64,000 nt of DNA from Paraburkholderia bannensis NBRC 103871 (GTDB taxonomy: Bacteria > Pseudomonadota > Gammaproteobacteria > Burkholderiales > Burkholderiaceae), in contig NZ_BAYA01000001.1 in assembly GCF_000685015.1 (NCBI RefSeq), forward strand, positions 496,001 to 560,000, in the 5' to 3' direction. This document shows positions 8,092 through 14,506 of the stretch, in pieces (the stretch's first letter is position 1; every line of letters starts with the position of its first letter). Position numbers and translations under genes: made by a program. The notes under the pieces are model-generated. The model had not been told where the DNA came from. It saw only the letters and a list, made by a program, of their open reading frames with translations, and made no database searches.

Positions 8092-8556
8092 ATGTCATTC
8101 GAAACGGCACTGTTTCCATACTTCGAACAGATGCGCAGTAAAGTGTTCAATCAGGAGATCGCTAACGTGTACGGGATGGCAAGTAATTGTTTGCCCGTGA
8201 GCCTGGCCGCACTCCCGATCGTTCAGCAGGATCATCCTTCAGCGGAGATCCATATTGGCGTTGCCGCAAGGGTAGCTCTGGCCGAGCTACAGAACTGGCT
8301 TCCGAGGGCTCAAAAAGACTTTGATGGATTTATGGCTGGAACCAGATCGATACCTACCTATCACTCGTGGATAGAGCTAACCATCAATAACATTGATACC
8401 AGACTTGACCTGACATTCAGCGAGACAAACCCCGGTTTCTCCGAAATGTGGATCTCCGACAAGTTGACTACCGAAAAGGGCATCAACTATCTGACTATTT
8501 ATAAAGGCTCCGCCATTGCCCAACAGTTTCTAGACGTAGTCCGAAAAACGCCTTAA
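8092..8556 (+). CDS. plus-strand moron; unknown protein with a possible Cys-His-Asp triad
   Basis: 154 residues with a good AAGGAAA site upstream. It is transcribed against all its neighbours, has lower GC and its own terminator hairpin, the usual signs of an independently acquired lysogenic-conversion gene. The sequence has C33 in NCLPVS, H91 in YHSWIEL and D106 in TRLDLT. HxW(I/V)E(L/V) followed by a nearby Asp is typical of transglutaminase/papain-like folds, so a cysteine peptidase-like fold is possible but unproven. No signal peptide or membrane segment. Family not recognised. Confidence 0.6.
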   Translation: MSFETALFPYFEQMRSKVFNQEIANVYGMASNCLPVSLAALPIVQQDHPSAEIHIGVAARVALAELQNWLPRAQKDFDGFMAGTRSIPTYHSWIELTINNIDTRLDLTFSETNPGFSEMWISDKLTTEKGINYLTIYKGSAIAQQFLDVVRKTP

Positions 8557-8615
8557 GTACGGCATCGGACACCTTGTGACTTAAAAACAAATCCCTTGCG
8601 CAACTTGGTAGGCTA

Positions 8616-8643
8616 GAAGGCTGGTGACACCAATCCAGCCTTC
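8616..8643 (+). terminator. hairpin terminator after the moron
   Basis: Perfect 9-bp stem GAAGGCTGG / CCAGCCTTC with a 10-base loop, 60 bases after the moron stop. The T-rich tract is weak (CTAATAG, then ATTTT). It separates the plus-strand moron from the converging minus-strand gene at 8674 and may work in both directions. Confidence 0.6.
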
Positions 8644-8667
8644 CTAATAGCTTCATATTTTACGCGT

Positions 8668-8718
8668 GAGTGTTCAATCTACTGAAACAGTATTTTGTTC
8701 AGCTTCAGTTGAACACTC
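8668..8718. repeat. inverted repeat at the 3' end of the early operon
   Basis: GAGTGTTCAA (8668-8677) and TTGAACACTC (8709-8718) are a perfect 10-bp pair. Inside, ACTGAA (8681-8686) pairs with TTCAGT (8705-8710), which shares two bases with the outer arm. The structure covers the last codons and stop of the minus-strand gene, so it could end that transcript or be an operator-like site. Confidence 0.5.
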
Positions 8719-9120
8719 CAGCATCGACATCGACTCTTGCACTTTGCGGATCGTCCCAGCCAATGAATGCGCTCGCTGCGCGAACCGACGCGCGCGGTTG
8801 TATATCGTGCCTCGCGCACACTGCTGCTCGTGGGCCAATAGTTTGATGTTCACCTCGTACCAGTTCACGCCGACGAACGCAGCGGCCTCCTGCGCGTGCT
8901 CGGGGTGCTCGCAGAGCGCATGCACTGCCATGTTGAAGAACGGCATCTCCGCGTCGAGAAATGCATCCGGCTCGACAGAACGCCCGCGGCGTGGTTGAAG
9001 GCGTGCGAGGATGTTCGACTTCACCGGAGGCGCGAACAGCCGGCGTGTACGGCACCACCAAACCCACCGACCGGCCTGGGCATCCCATTCATTACTTTCG
9101 TCGATGTACATTTCGCTCAC
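8674..9120 (-). CDS. last gene of the early operon; possible late antiterminator by position
   Basis: 148 residues from the GTG at 9118-9120, chosen because AGGGGG lies five bases upstream and GTG overlaps the previous stop as GTGA; the alternative ATG is only three codons later. The sequence (SNEWDAQAGRWVWWCRTRRL ... GTIYNRARRFAQRAHSLAGT) is Trp-rich at the N-terminus and has a helix-turn-helix-like GTIYNRARRFAQRA stretch. It ends the leftward early transcript just before the late region, where lambdoid phages carry Q or DUF1133-type late regulators. Function is inferred from position; the family is not recognised. Confidence 0.5.
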   Translation of the reverse strand: MSEMYIDESNEWDAQAGRWVWWCRTRRLFAPPVKSNILARLQPRRGRSVEPDAFLDAEMPFFNMAVHALCEHPEHAQEAAAFVGVNWYEVNIKLLAHEQQCARGTIYNRARRFAQRAHSLAGTIRKVQESMSMLECSTEAEQNTVSVD

Positions 9121-9371
9121 TCTTTCCCCCTTATCTGCAATGCTGAGAATCTGGGCGTGGAACTGCTGACGTTGAATTGGCTCGGACAGACTTCGCTCTC
9201 GAGACCGGACGCGTCCTGATTTCTTTCCGGAATGGCGTCCCCGCAATTTCCGCAGACGCCGCCTGCGGGCCCGCGCCGATAGCTGCACTTGCACTCGGGC
9301 AACAATACGTATGCCGTTGATCCATCCGTTCGAAGGAATGGACGTGGTAGTTTTTTCGTAAGCGGATCCAT
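9117..9371 (-). CDS. small Cys-rich phage protein, 84 aa
   Basis: 84 residues with a strong GGAGGG site formed by the end of the upstream gene; the ATG directly follows that gene's TAA. Residues 27-43 contain CKCSYRRGPAGGVCGNCGD, a likely zinc knuckle (CxC...CxxC). Its stop overlaps the GTG start of the next gene (GTGA). No known family. Tight coupling on both sides supports a real gene. Confidence 0.6.
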   Translation of the reverse strand: MDPLTKKLPRPFLRTDGSTAYVLLPECKCSYRRGPAGGVCGNCGDAIPERNQDASGLESEVCPSQFNVSSSTPRFSALQIRGKE

Positions 9372-9686
9372 TTACCCTCCGAATATGCGTTGCCAGAGCG
9401 AAATGCGACGCTCGACTGGATCGACATGGAGCAAAGCAGGCTGAGGGGGAGCCGGAGGCGCTTTTTCAAATAGGCGCCCCTCTGCGCCACAGATAATGTC
9501 CTCAGTGCGAAGCACAGAAACTGAGCCGCGCGCGACCGCACACGAAATAGTGAGCTCTCCCGTTACAGGACTACGGTTGGCCTTGGGATGGCTGCACATG
9601 TGGACGGCGTATAAATCCTCGCCTCCGTAATTACCGAGCTGATGGAAAGGCGGCACACAATGCTTGCAGTCTCTACAGATCTTCAT
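9372..9686 (-). CDS. small phage protein with N-terminal CxxCxxC
   Basis: 104 residues from the ATG at 9684-9686, which has AAGGA seven bases upstream and overlaps the upstream stop (ATGA). It opens MKICRDCKHCVPPF and has a further Cys in VHMCSHPKANRSPVTGE and one in ISCAVAR, a likely metal site seen in other phage proteins of the MKxCxxCKHC type. The C-terminus ends LWQRIFGG. Function unknown. Confidence 0.65.
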   Translation of the reverse strand: MKICRDCKHCVPPFHQLGNYGGEDLYAVHMCSHPKANRSPVTGELTISCAVARGSVSVLRTEDIICGAEGRLFEKAPPAPPQPALLHVDPVERRISLWQRIFGG

Positions 9687-9811
9687 GAGCCGTCCTTCAC
9701 AAAGTGGTGAACTTCCCACGCTCCGATACCAAGGAAAGCGGCGACGATGACGGCTGGAGCGACCGAAATCACCACAAGAGCGATGAGCGCGGCGATGATG
9801 ATTTTCTTCAT
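9683..9811 (-). CDS. 42-aa single-span membrane peptide
   Basis: 42 residues, MKKIIIAALIALVVISVAPA then VIVAAFLGIGAWEVHHFVKD. Nearly the whole N-terminal 30 residues are hydrophobic after a KK start, so it is a membrane peptide or small exported protein. The ATG overlaps the upstream TAA (TAATG) and its TGA overlaps the next ATG (ATGA). Both overlaps argue that it is translated. Confidence 0.55.
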   Translation of the reverse strand: MKKIIIAALIALVVISVAPAVIVAAFLGIGAWEVHHFVKDGS

Positions 9812-9930
9812 TACAGCCTCCTAATCTTTGCGCGGCCGCACTTCGGGCAGTAGCCGCGCTGGAAAAATGCGCCAGATTTCTCGTCCCGGATGACGCCTTC
9901 CCAGCGCCATTTGTGCCAACATAGGTTCAT
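9811..9930 (-). CDS. 39-aa zinc-ribbon-like peptide
   Basis: 39 residues from ATG at 9928-9930, preceded by a GAGGAAG site. MNLCWHKWRWEGVIRDEKSG is followed by FFQRGYCPKCGRAKIRRL. LCWHKW plus CPKCGR supplies Cys/His ligands for one zinc. Similar 40-aa peptides are common in phage early regions. Start overlaps the previous stop (ATGA). Longer upstream frames are rejected because the ribosome binding site and overlap favour this ATG. Confidence 0.55.
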   Translation of the reverse strand: MNLCWHKWRWEGVIRDEKSGAFFQRGYCPKCGRAKIRRL

Positions 9931-10070
9931 TGAGACTTCCTCAACCGTGCAGCGATTAAAAGGAAGATTCCGCATAGCACCGTATACTCGCCCGGATGGC
10001 CATTTGCGGTGGATATGGTCGCAATGATGAAATCCACCCATGCGACGAATTCGAAGAATTTAGATGTCAT
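9927..10070 (-). CDS. 47-aa membrane peptide
   Basis: 47 residues starting MTSKFFEFVAWVDFIIATIS at the ATG at 10068-10070, overlapping the upstream stop as ATGA. A second hydrophobic run, YTVLCGIFLLIAARL, lies near the C-terminus, so it may cross the membrane twice or form a hairpin. It belongs to the chain of overlapping small genes between 9.1 and 10.4 kb. No homologue recognised. Confidence 0.5.
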   Translation of the reverse strand: MTSKFFEFVAWVDFIIATISTANGHPGEYTVLCGIFLLIAARLRKSQ

Positions 10071-10396
10071 CCCAAGCTCCGCATAAAGCGCCGATGTGCT
10101 TCGCTGTCGAAGCCGAGCACTTCTCCAGATGCCCGAGCACGTTCCGCGTCCCATTTGGATTGCAGTCGATCCCAGGCTTGGCGTCCCTTCTCGAATTGAT
10201 CGTTCGCGATGGCCTCGGTAACGACCGTCGACACAGGCCGGACGTTATTGATGTCATCGCAGGTCGGCCACGGCCACGGCTGTTCGCCACCCACCGGCGT
10301 CCCAACCGCCGAATCAGAGCAGCGCTGGCTGTAGCCGTTATGGAGCATCGCCGCCTCCGGGTTTTCGCGCGTGCGCGGGTCGATTTCTGAGCACAT
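10067..10396 (-). CDS. phage early protein of unknown function, 109 aa
   Basis: 109 residues with a good GGAGA site seven bases before the ATG at 10394-10396. The first 60 residues are Pro/Asp-rich (GEQPWPWPTCDDINNVRPVS) and the rest is helical and charged. First gene of the overlapping chain that ends at 8674. No known domain, no membrane segment. Confidence 0.55.
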   Translation of the reverse strand: MCSEIDPRTRENPEAAMLHNGYSQRCSDSAVGTPVGGEQPWPWPTCDDINNVRPVSTVVTEAIANDQFEKGRQAWDRLQSKWDAERARASGEVLGFDSEAHRRFMRSLG

Positions 10397-10456
10397 GAGA
10401 GTCTCCAGTGAAAGCGGCGGAAATTTGTGCCAAAAGTGGCCTATTTCCGCCTTGAC

Positions 10457-10786
10457 TTACAGCGCCAGTCGGTTGCGGGCTTCCGTGAGCACTTGGCCGA
10501 TGCGGATAACGCGCTCGGTGGCTGCGCGCACTTCCATGAGGGCCGTCGGCAGCGAATGGGCAGCCTTCTGAGCATCGGCGGTCGCCTGCGGGACGGAGTG
10601 ACTCACCGAGTAGAGCGCGCCGACGAGCGATTCGGAAACCGAGTCGAGGATGTTCAGCGCGTTATGCAGCTCGGAGATCTCCGTTTCGAGCGTCGGCGAT
10701 TGAAGCCCTGGATTTGAGATGTTCTTTTGACTGACGGGGAAAGATTGTTGGAAGGCAGCTGCAGGGGCAGTTTCTGACGGGAACAT
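10457..10786 (-). CDS. phage early protein of unknown function, 109 aa, helical
   Basis: 109 residues, ATG preceded by AGGAG. After a 30-residue polar N-terminus, the sequence is one long helical stretch (TLETEISELHNALNILDSVS ... ATERVIRIGQVLTEARNRLA) with possible coiled-coil heptads. Similar short helical proteins are frequent in Burkholderia phages. No specific function is suggested. Confidence 0.55.
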   Translation of the reverse strand: MFPSETAPAAAFQQSFPVSQKNISNPGLQSPTLETEISELHNALNILDSVSESLVGALYSVSHSVPQATADAQKAAHSLPTALMEVRAATERVIRIGQVLTEARNRLAL

Positions 10787-10934
10787 GTCGATTTCTCCTA
10801 AGGTTGATTCTGCGTGTTATCGCGCGAGGCTCGGACGCTTTTCGTTCTGATGCTGGTTTTCCATTCATTCTCCCTTTCTAGCTTGGTAAACTTGGCTAAC
10901 GTTTGTCATCTGTAGTACTAATCGATAATCTAAA

Positions 10935-10965
10935 ATAAGAAACCGCTGCGTTCACGCGGCATCTA
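10935..10965 (-). terminator. weak terminator-like hairpin after the BRO gene
   Basis: On the minus strand CCGC-GTGAACGCA-GCGG is followed by TTTCTTATTTT, beginning in the last codons of the BRO gene. The stem is only four base pairs, so termination would be partial and could be a readthrough point in the early operon. Confidence 0.3.
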
Positions 10966-11713
10966 TCCCGAGTGCCGGAATCACTTCCACCGACCATTTG
11001 ATCTGCTGGATCGGAACGCCGCTGCCCTGCTTCTTACCGGCGTCGTAAATGCGCCCGTAGCGCCGGCCAGCATCAGTCATTTCCCAGTGCTCGCTCTTTT
11101 TCACTTGGAAGCCAGCCGCCGCCAAACGCAGATTCATGCTGCGAGCCGATGTGCTAACTCGCTTTCCAAGCTCCGTGGGCGTGTAGTAGAGCGACTCCTG
11201 ATTCTCGGCTACGAGATGGGTTTGCCCGAGCAGTCCCAGAACATTCGTGCCGGTAAGGGATTGCACCGCCTGGTTGGCGCTGATCGCCGCGGCTTGCTTG
11301 TCGCACCCAATCAGGCGAGCAATTCGGAAACACGGCTGGAAGAGTTTCGTGGCGTCGATCGTCTGGCTAATCGCTGACGGTTTGCCAAAAGAGCCGGTTT
11401 TGCGAATGGTAGGCAGAACCTCTGCAGTAACCCAACGCTTGAACCGCTTGGCCTCTTCTTTCGTGCTGCCGAGAATCAGAGCGTACAGGCCTGATTCGTT
11501 GATATGGTTGGTCTGCTGAGGGCGCCCTAGCGAGTCGATGGTGTCGCGTTTCGCGACGTCATCCGGATCCACATGCTTGGCGATAGCGTCGCGGGCGTTT
11601 GAATACTCCAGCACCGCGCAAACATCATTGGCGCAGAACCAGGGAGCGCCAGTATCGTCCGCAACGATGCGGACTTCGTGATTTTCAAAGCTAAACGGGA
11701 TGATGCGACTCAT
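10952..11713 (-). CDS. BRO-N domain antirepressor-like protein
   Basis: 253 residues from the ATG at 11711-11713 with AGGAG upstream. The N-terminal 110 residues are a typical BRO-N domain: PFSFENHEVRIVADDTGAPW, FCANDVCAVLEYSNARDAI, then NHINESGLYALILGSTKEEA and WVTAEVLPTIRKTG. The C-terminal half (PTELGKRVSTSARSMNLRLA, AGFQVKKSEHWEMTDAGRRY) is the second DNA-binding-like domain of phage antirepressors and P22-type regulators. Such proteins antagonise the prophage repressor or modulate host genes. It is followed upstream by the 1-kb repeat array. Confidence 0.85.
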   Translation of the reverse strand: MSRIIPFSFENHEVRIVADDTGAPWFCANDVCAVLEYSNARDAIAKHVDPDDVAKRDTIDSLGRPQQTNHINESGLYALILGSTKEEAKRFKRWVTAEVLPTIRKTGSFGKPSAISQTIDATKLFQPCFRIARLIGCDKQAAAISANQAVQSLTGTNVLGLLGQTHLVAENQESLYYTPTELGKRVSTSARSMNLRLAAAGFQVKKSEHWEMTDAGRRYGRIYDAGKKQGSGVPIQQIKWSVEVIPALGIDAA

Positions 11714-12796
11714 AAAGACTCCTGTCAATATACGTTGAACAGTTCGCAAAACCCATCGGTTATCGTTGGGTTAGCAAATCAAAACCCAGTGGGTATCCGG
11801 TGGGTTACCCGTGGGTTTTCCTAAAACGTGCTCGCCAAATCCGGTGCGCTCGAATCCTCGCGAACATTCGCGACGGCTCGCTCGTGCTCCTGCGTTGCCT
11901 TACGTTGCATCGTGTTGCACATCGTTGCATTGCGTTGCCAGGCATCTGCTAAGCAAGTGTTAGCACTCGGCTAGCAACCGCTACGCAGTCGAACAGTCCC
12001 AACTTTGGGAGAGTCCCGTTTTCGGAACTGTTCCGCTTTTGGTACCGCTTACCCGTCCCGAATCGGGACACACCGTCCCAAATCGGGACTACTGCTGCCG
12101 TTACCGTAGCGTTACCGGAACGTTACTTCGCCGTTACCATCGTGATACCAGCCCGATATCAAGCCTGCGGATAGATAACCTTGGATGAAACCTTTCGGCC
12201 CACCAAAGGCTTAACCTAACCCTTCACTAAAGCCACCCTTTGGTGCGGTCGAAGGTGACGATCGAAGCATCTTTGTGGGAAGTCTCAAGGACTGCTTGGA
12301 GCATTCCCACACGCATCCTTAATGCATCTGTCACGCAGTTGTCCGCGTGACAGGTCAACCGCGTCCCGCGCCTGTCCCCACGTTGTCCCGGGGGACACGG
12401 GCGGAACTCCCTGTGACAGTCGACGTTTTATCTGCGCCCGCGCTCTGTCTCACGCTCTGTCACAGAGCCACAATTAGTAGTTCTCTACCCCCGTACAGGT
12501 TCTGTACACCCTGTACAGGTTCGGTACAGCGACGCCCACGTAGACGCCGCACCGTCTACAGCAGATCCGAACCGTCCCCGATACGGTTTGGAGTCCTACA
12601 GACCTAGTGGAATCTGCTTCCACCCAAAAAACTTTCTACCAAGGTCGAAAGTCCTTTTCCTCTTACCCTTCCAAGGGGCTTCCAAGGCCCTACGAAGGGG
12701 TTGTTAATTCAACAACGGGGTTGTCGATCTGACAACGGTTGTCGTTTTGACAACTGGGGTTGCTCTTTCAGCAACGGTTGCTATTTCGGCAACCCC
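11714..12796. repeat. 1.08-kb non-coding array of short direct and inverted repeat families, mostly 10-11 bp period
   Basis: No gene is credible on either strand. The stretch from about 11,750 to 12,793 is a succession of small repeat families, each with its own 5-6-base core recurring 2-6 times at 10 or 11 bp before another core takes over. Examples: GTGGGT at 11789, 11800, 11811; GTTGC at 11894, 11904, 11914, 11924, 11934; GTTACC-type at 12100, 12111, 12122, 12133, 12144, 12155; GCATC at 12313, 12324; TGTCCC at 12373, 12384; CTTCCAAGG-type at 12668, 12679, 12690. Others form hairpins: GTCCC/GGGAC at 12055-12069 and 12075-12089, a 9-bp stem at 12328-12353, and five 6-5-6 hairpins at 12700-12793. 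Origin and role unknown. Confidence 0.9.
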
Positions 12797-13006
12797 TCAC
12801 CACTCCCCAGCCATGCCGTTCAGGCGCTCCAACACCTCACGCGCGTCCGCGACGCGGGTCGCTGGGTACTGAGCCCGGTGAATCGCTCCGAGAGCCCACA
12901 GCAGGTAATCGCGCTGCGTAAGGCGCTTCCAGCGATTCGCGTCAGCGAGTAGCGGTCTAACCTTCATCACGGTAGGGCGTAGCTTGGTCGGTTGCGCGAG
13001 AGTCAT
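12797..13006 (-). CDS. small phage protein, 69 aa
   Basis: 69 residues from the ATG at 13004-13006, which overlaps the upstream stop (ATGA). Sequence MTLAQPTKLRPTVMKVRPLL then WKRLTQRDYLLWALGAIHRA and a helical end. It is the last gene before the repeat array. No family recognised. Confidence 0.55.
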   Translation of the reverse strand: MTLAQPTKLRPTVMKVRPLLADANRWKRLTQRDYLLWALGAIHRAQYPATRVADAREVLERLNGMAGEW

Positions 13007-13317
13007 GGCAACCACCGCTGAAAACGCCCGATACCGAGCCCCTTGCGAACTGCCCACCGGCCGCCCACCTTCTCCGCACCGAGCGTTCTGGCGGCCGCCT
13101 CGTCTTTCCTAGGCACGCTGAGAGGGATTAGCTCGCCCGACCCGTTCCAACCCGGCAGCGCAGCTCTGGGAGCCTTCTCGCGGTATTGCTGACCAGCCAG
13201 CCAGTCACGAATACCGAGGTTCGAATCGTCCGCAAACCACTGCTTGCGCCGCTTATCCCAGCTCAGGGCAAACTTCTGCGCCACCTGAATCGGGACTTCG
13301 CCTTTCTTTAGCCACAT
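13003..13317 (-). CDS. DUF5710-like phage protein (two related repeats)
   Basis: 104 residues from the ATG at 13315-13317, with GAGGAG upstream. The C-terminal part, LIPLSVPRKDEAAARTLGAE then GRWAVRKGLGIGRFQRWLP, fits DUF5710 (VPxxxKxxAxxLGAxWDxxxxxWYVPxGxxxxxFxxWLP). The N-terminal part, IQVAQKFALSWDKRRKQWFA followed by DWL, looks like a diverged second copy. DUF5710 occurs in primase/helicase-associated and plasmid proteins; here it lies beside the replication genes. Function unknown. Confidence 0.6.
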   Translation of the reverse strand: MWLKKGEVPIQVAQKFALSWDKRRKQWFADDSNLGIRDWLAGQQYREKAPRAALPGWNGSGELIPLSVPRKDEAAARTLGAEKVGGRWAVRKGLGIGRFQRWLP

Positions 13318-13328
13318 CGTCGGTCTCC

Positions 13329-13640
13329 TCAGCCGCGGCACGTGGCCGCTTGATCCAGCGCACGAAGCGCTCGCAGTTCTTCTCCGATCGCCTTTGCATG
13401 AGCTTTCGCAATCGCATGCGCCGCCAGTTTCTGAGCCAGGAGTTCGCGATACTCGGCCATCAGGTCGCGTCCTTCTGCTTCAGCCAAAGCTATCGTCGCC
13501 GGAGATGGCTTCCGCCTGCCGTTCAGGAACGATGCGTAAAGGTTCGCGCCGGATTTCGAGCCGCCCATCACCGACCAGAGGACGTCTCGGCGACCCTCCA
13601 GTTCCCGAATGCGTCGAGTCAGTTCGCTCGTCTCAGACAT
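13329..13640 (-). CDS. phage early protein of unknown function, 103 aa
   Basis: 103 residues from ATG at 13638-13640 (GGGGAG upstream), overlapping the replication-type gene by eight bases. MSETSELTRRIRELEGRRDV then ANLYASFLNGRRKPSPATIA and a helical C-terminus. The central part resembles a short helix-turn-helix (SGANLYASFLNGRRKPSPAT) like XRE-type regulators lacking helix 1, but this is weak. Soluble. Confidence 0.5.
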   Translation of the reverse strand: MSETSELTRRIRELEGRRDVLWSVMGGSKSGANLYASFLNGRRKPSPATIALAEAEGRDLMAEYRELLAQKLAAHAIAKAHAKAIGEELRALRALDQAATCRG

Positions 13641-14202
13641 GCACACACTCCCCTTCGAAAACAGTAGGTATGGCAACCTCTATATAGTCTCCAGAAAATG
13701 GCATAGCCGAACCCACACTTTTTGCCCGCATAGTGGCAGTTTCTGGTGTAGAGACGGGATGCAATACGTCAGAAAATGGCACTATCCTTGACCTCTCTAT
13801 GGCAGTTTCTGGGGATCGGATTTCAAATTGCCGCTGGGCCAACGTGCGGTACTTTGATGGGTTTATGTCGATCCCCTCTCGAATGTCGAGGCCGAGCCAT
13901 GTCAAGGCGTACCACGAAGCTTTATTGGGCTTCGCGCCTTTGCGTGTTTCGATCATGAATCCGTGCTCGATCAATTCCTTCTTGCACTTGGTAACGGTGG
14001 TGGTGCTCGTCCAACCGCGCGGCTTCAGGGCCTTCTCGCAAAGAACCAACTTTCCGTTGTTCTTACCGTTGTATTGCATGAGAAGGTCTTGAATGAGCGC
14101 GCGAGACGAGAACGACAACTTCAACCAGGCAGGCATATCCATCACCCAGAACGGGATACGGATGAATCGCTCACTGGATTTCTTGTGCTTGCGGTCTTTC
14201 AT
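13633..14202 (-). CDS. winged-helix phage replication-region protein with internal iterons
   Basis: 189 residues. The N-terminal 110 residues match a common prophage family beside replication genes: RFIRIPFWVMDMPAWLKLSF, SSRALIQDLLMQYNGKNNGK, LKPRGWTSTTTVTKCKKELI and EHGFMIETRKGAKPNKASWY, a winged-helix layout. The C-terminal 75 residues are poorly ordered, and their DNA carries four copies of a 13-bp motif. This matches the lambda O arrangement (initiator with iterons inside its gene), so it may be the origin-binding initiator. No helicase or primase gene is visible nearby, so host enzymes would be needed. Confidence 0.6.
   Translation of the reverse strand: MKDRKHKKSSERFIRIPFWVMDMPAWLKLSFSSRALIQDLLMQYNGKNNGKLVLCEKALKPRGWTSTTTVTKCKKELIEHGFMIETRKGAKPNKASWYALTWLGLDIREGIDINPSKYRTLAQRQFEIRSPETAIERSRIVPFSDVLHPVSTPETATMRAKSVGSAMPFSGDYIEVAIPTVFEGECVHV
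13691..13812. repeat. four alternating 13-bp iteron-like sites, candidate phage replication origin
   Basis: CCAGAAAATGGCA at 13691-13703, its relative TGGCAGTTTCTGG at 13734-13746, TCAGAAAATGGCA at 13769-13781 and TGGCAGTTTCTGG at 13800-13812. Orientation alternates. Written the same way round, the consensus is CCAGAAA(A/C)TG(G/C)CA. Start-to-start spacing is 43, 35 and 31 bp. In the protein they encode PET/PFS dipeptide blocks, so protein-level repetition is slight and DNA-level selection is more likely. Confidence 0.65.
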
Positions 14203-14211
14203 AGAGCCGCC

Positions 14212-14463
14212 TCAGACCGTTTGCTTGCCTACGGATTCTGCCGAATAGGCAGCGGGGGCCGCTAGCCAGCGGTGAACCTCCTCGTTGCTCCAAACGGTGC
14301 AACGGAGGCTCAGCTTGACTGGCTTGGGAGCGCGGCCGCTAAGGCACAGCTTTCGCCACGTCTCACGGCCTACGGGGATGAAGGGAGCAAGATCCGCCCA
14401 GCGCGAACACCCGTTGAGGGGGAGCGCCTGAGGGCGGGTAACTTCGGTTGTCTTCGGTGCCAT
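14212..14463 (-). CDS. AlpA-like / excisionase-type regulator
   Basis: 83 residues with the compact MerR/AlpA layout: CSRWADLAPFIPVGRETWRK, LCLSGRAPKPVKLSLRCTVW, SNEEVHRWLAAPAA. The first helix pair (FIPVGRETWRKL) with a following wing (PKPVKLSLRCTVW) and a terminal V.RWL helix are as in AlpA regulators and excisionases. It probably binds DNA to control early transcription or excision. It lies directly upstream of the replication protein gene, on the same strand. Confidence 0.75.
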   Translation of the reverse strand: MAPKTTEVTRPQALPLNGCSRWADLAPFIPVGRETWRKLCLSGRAPKPVKLSLRCTVWSNEEVHRWLAAPAAYSAESVGKQTV

Positions 14464-14506
14464 ACTCAGTTCCTTGGTGAACGTTGGTATGGCTTGATTT
14501 AAAGCC

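Noticed and set aside
10817..10864. 15-aa peptide frame after a GGGAG site
   Set aside because: Too short to judge; it might be a leader peptide but nothing else supports it.
11750..12793. CRISPR array
   Set aside because: No constant repeat of 24-40 bp and no unique spacers of equal length; repeats are 5-17 bp and change along the region, with no cas genes nearby.
12700..12793. Lambda-type nut (boxB) sites
   Set aside because: Stem sequences differ between units and no boxA was found, so only the general shape matches; kept as a finding on structure, not as nut sites.
12347..12952. Open frames on the plus strand within the repeat array
   Set aside because: They arise from the repeats, have no ribosome binding site and run against all neighbouring genes.
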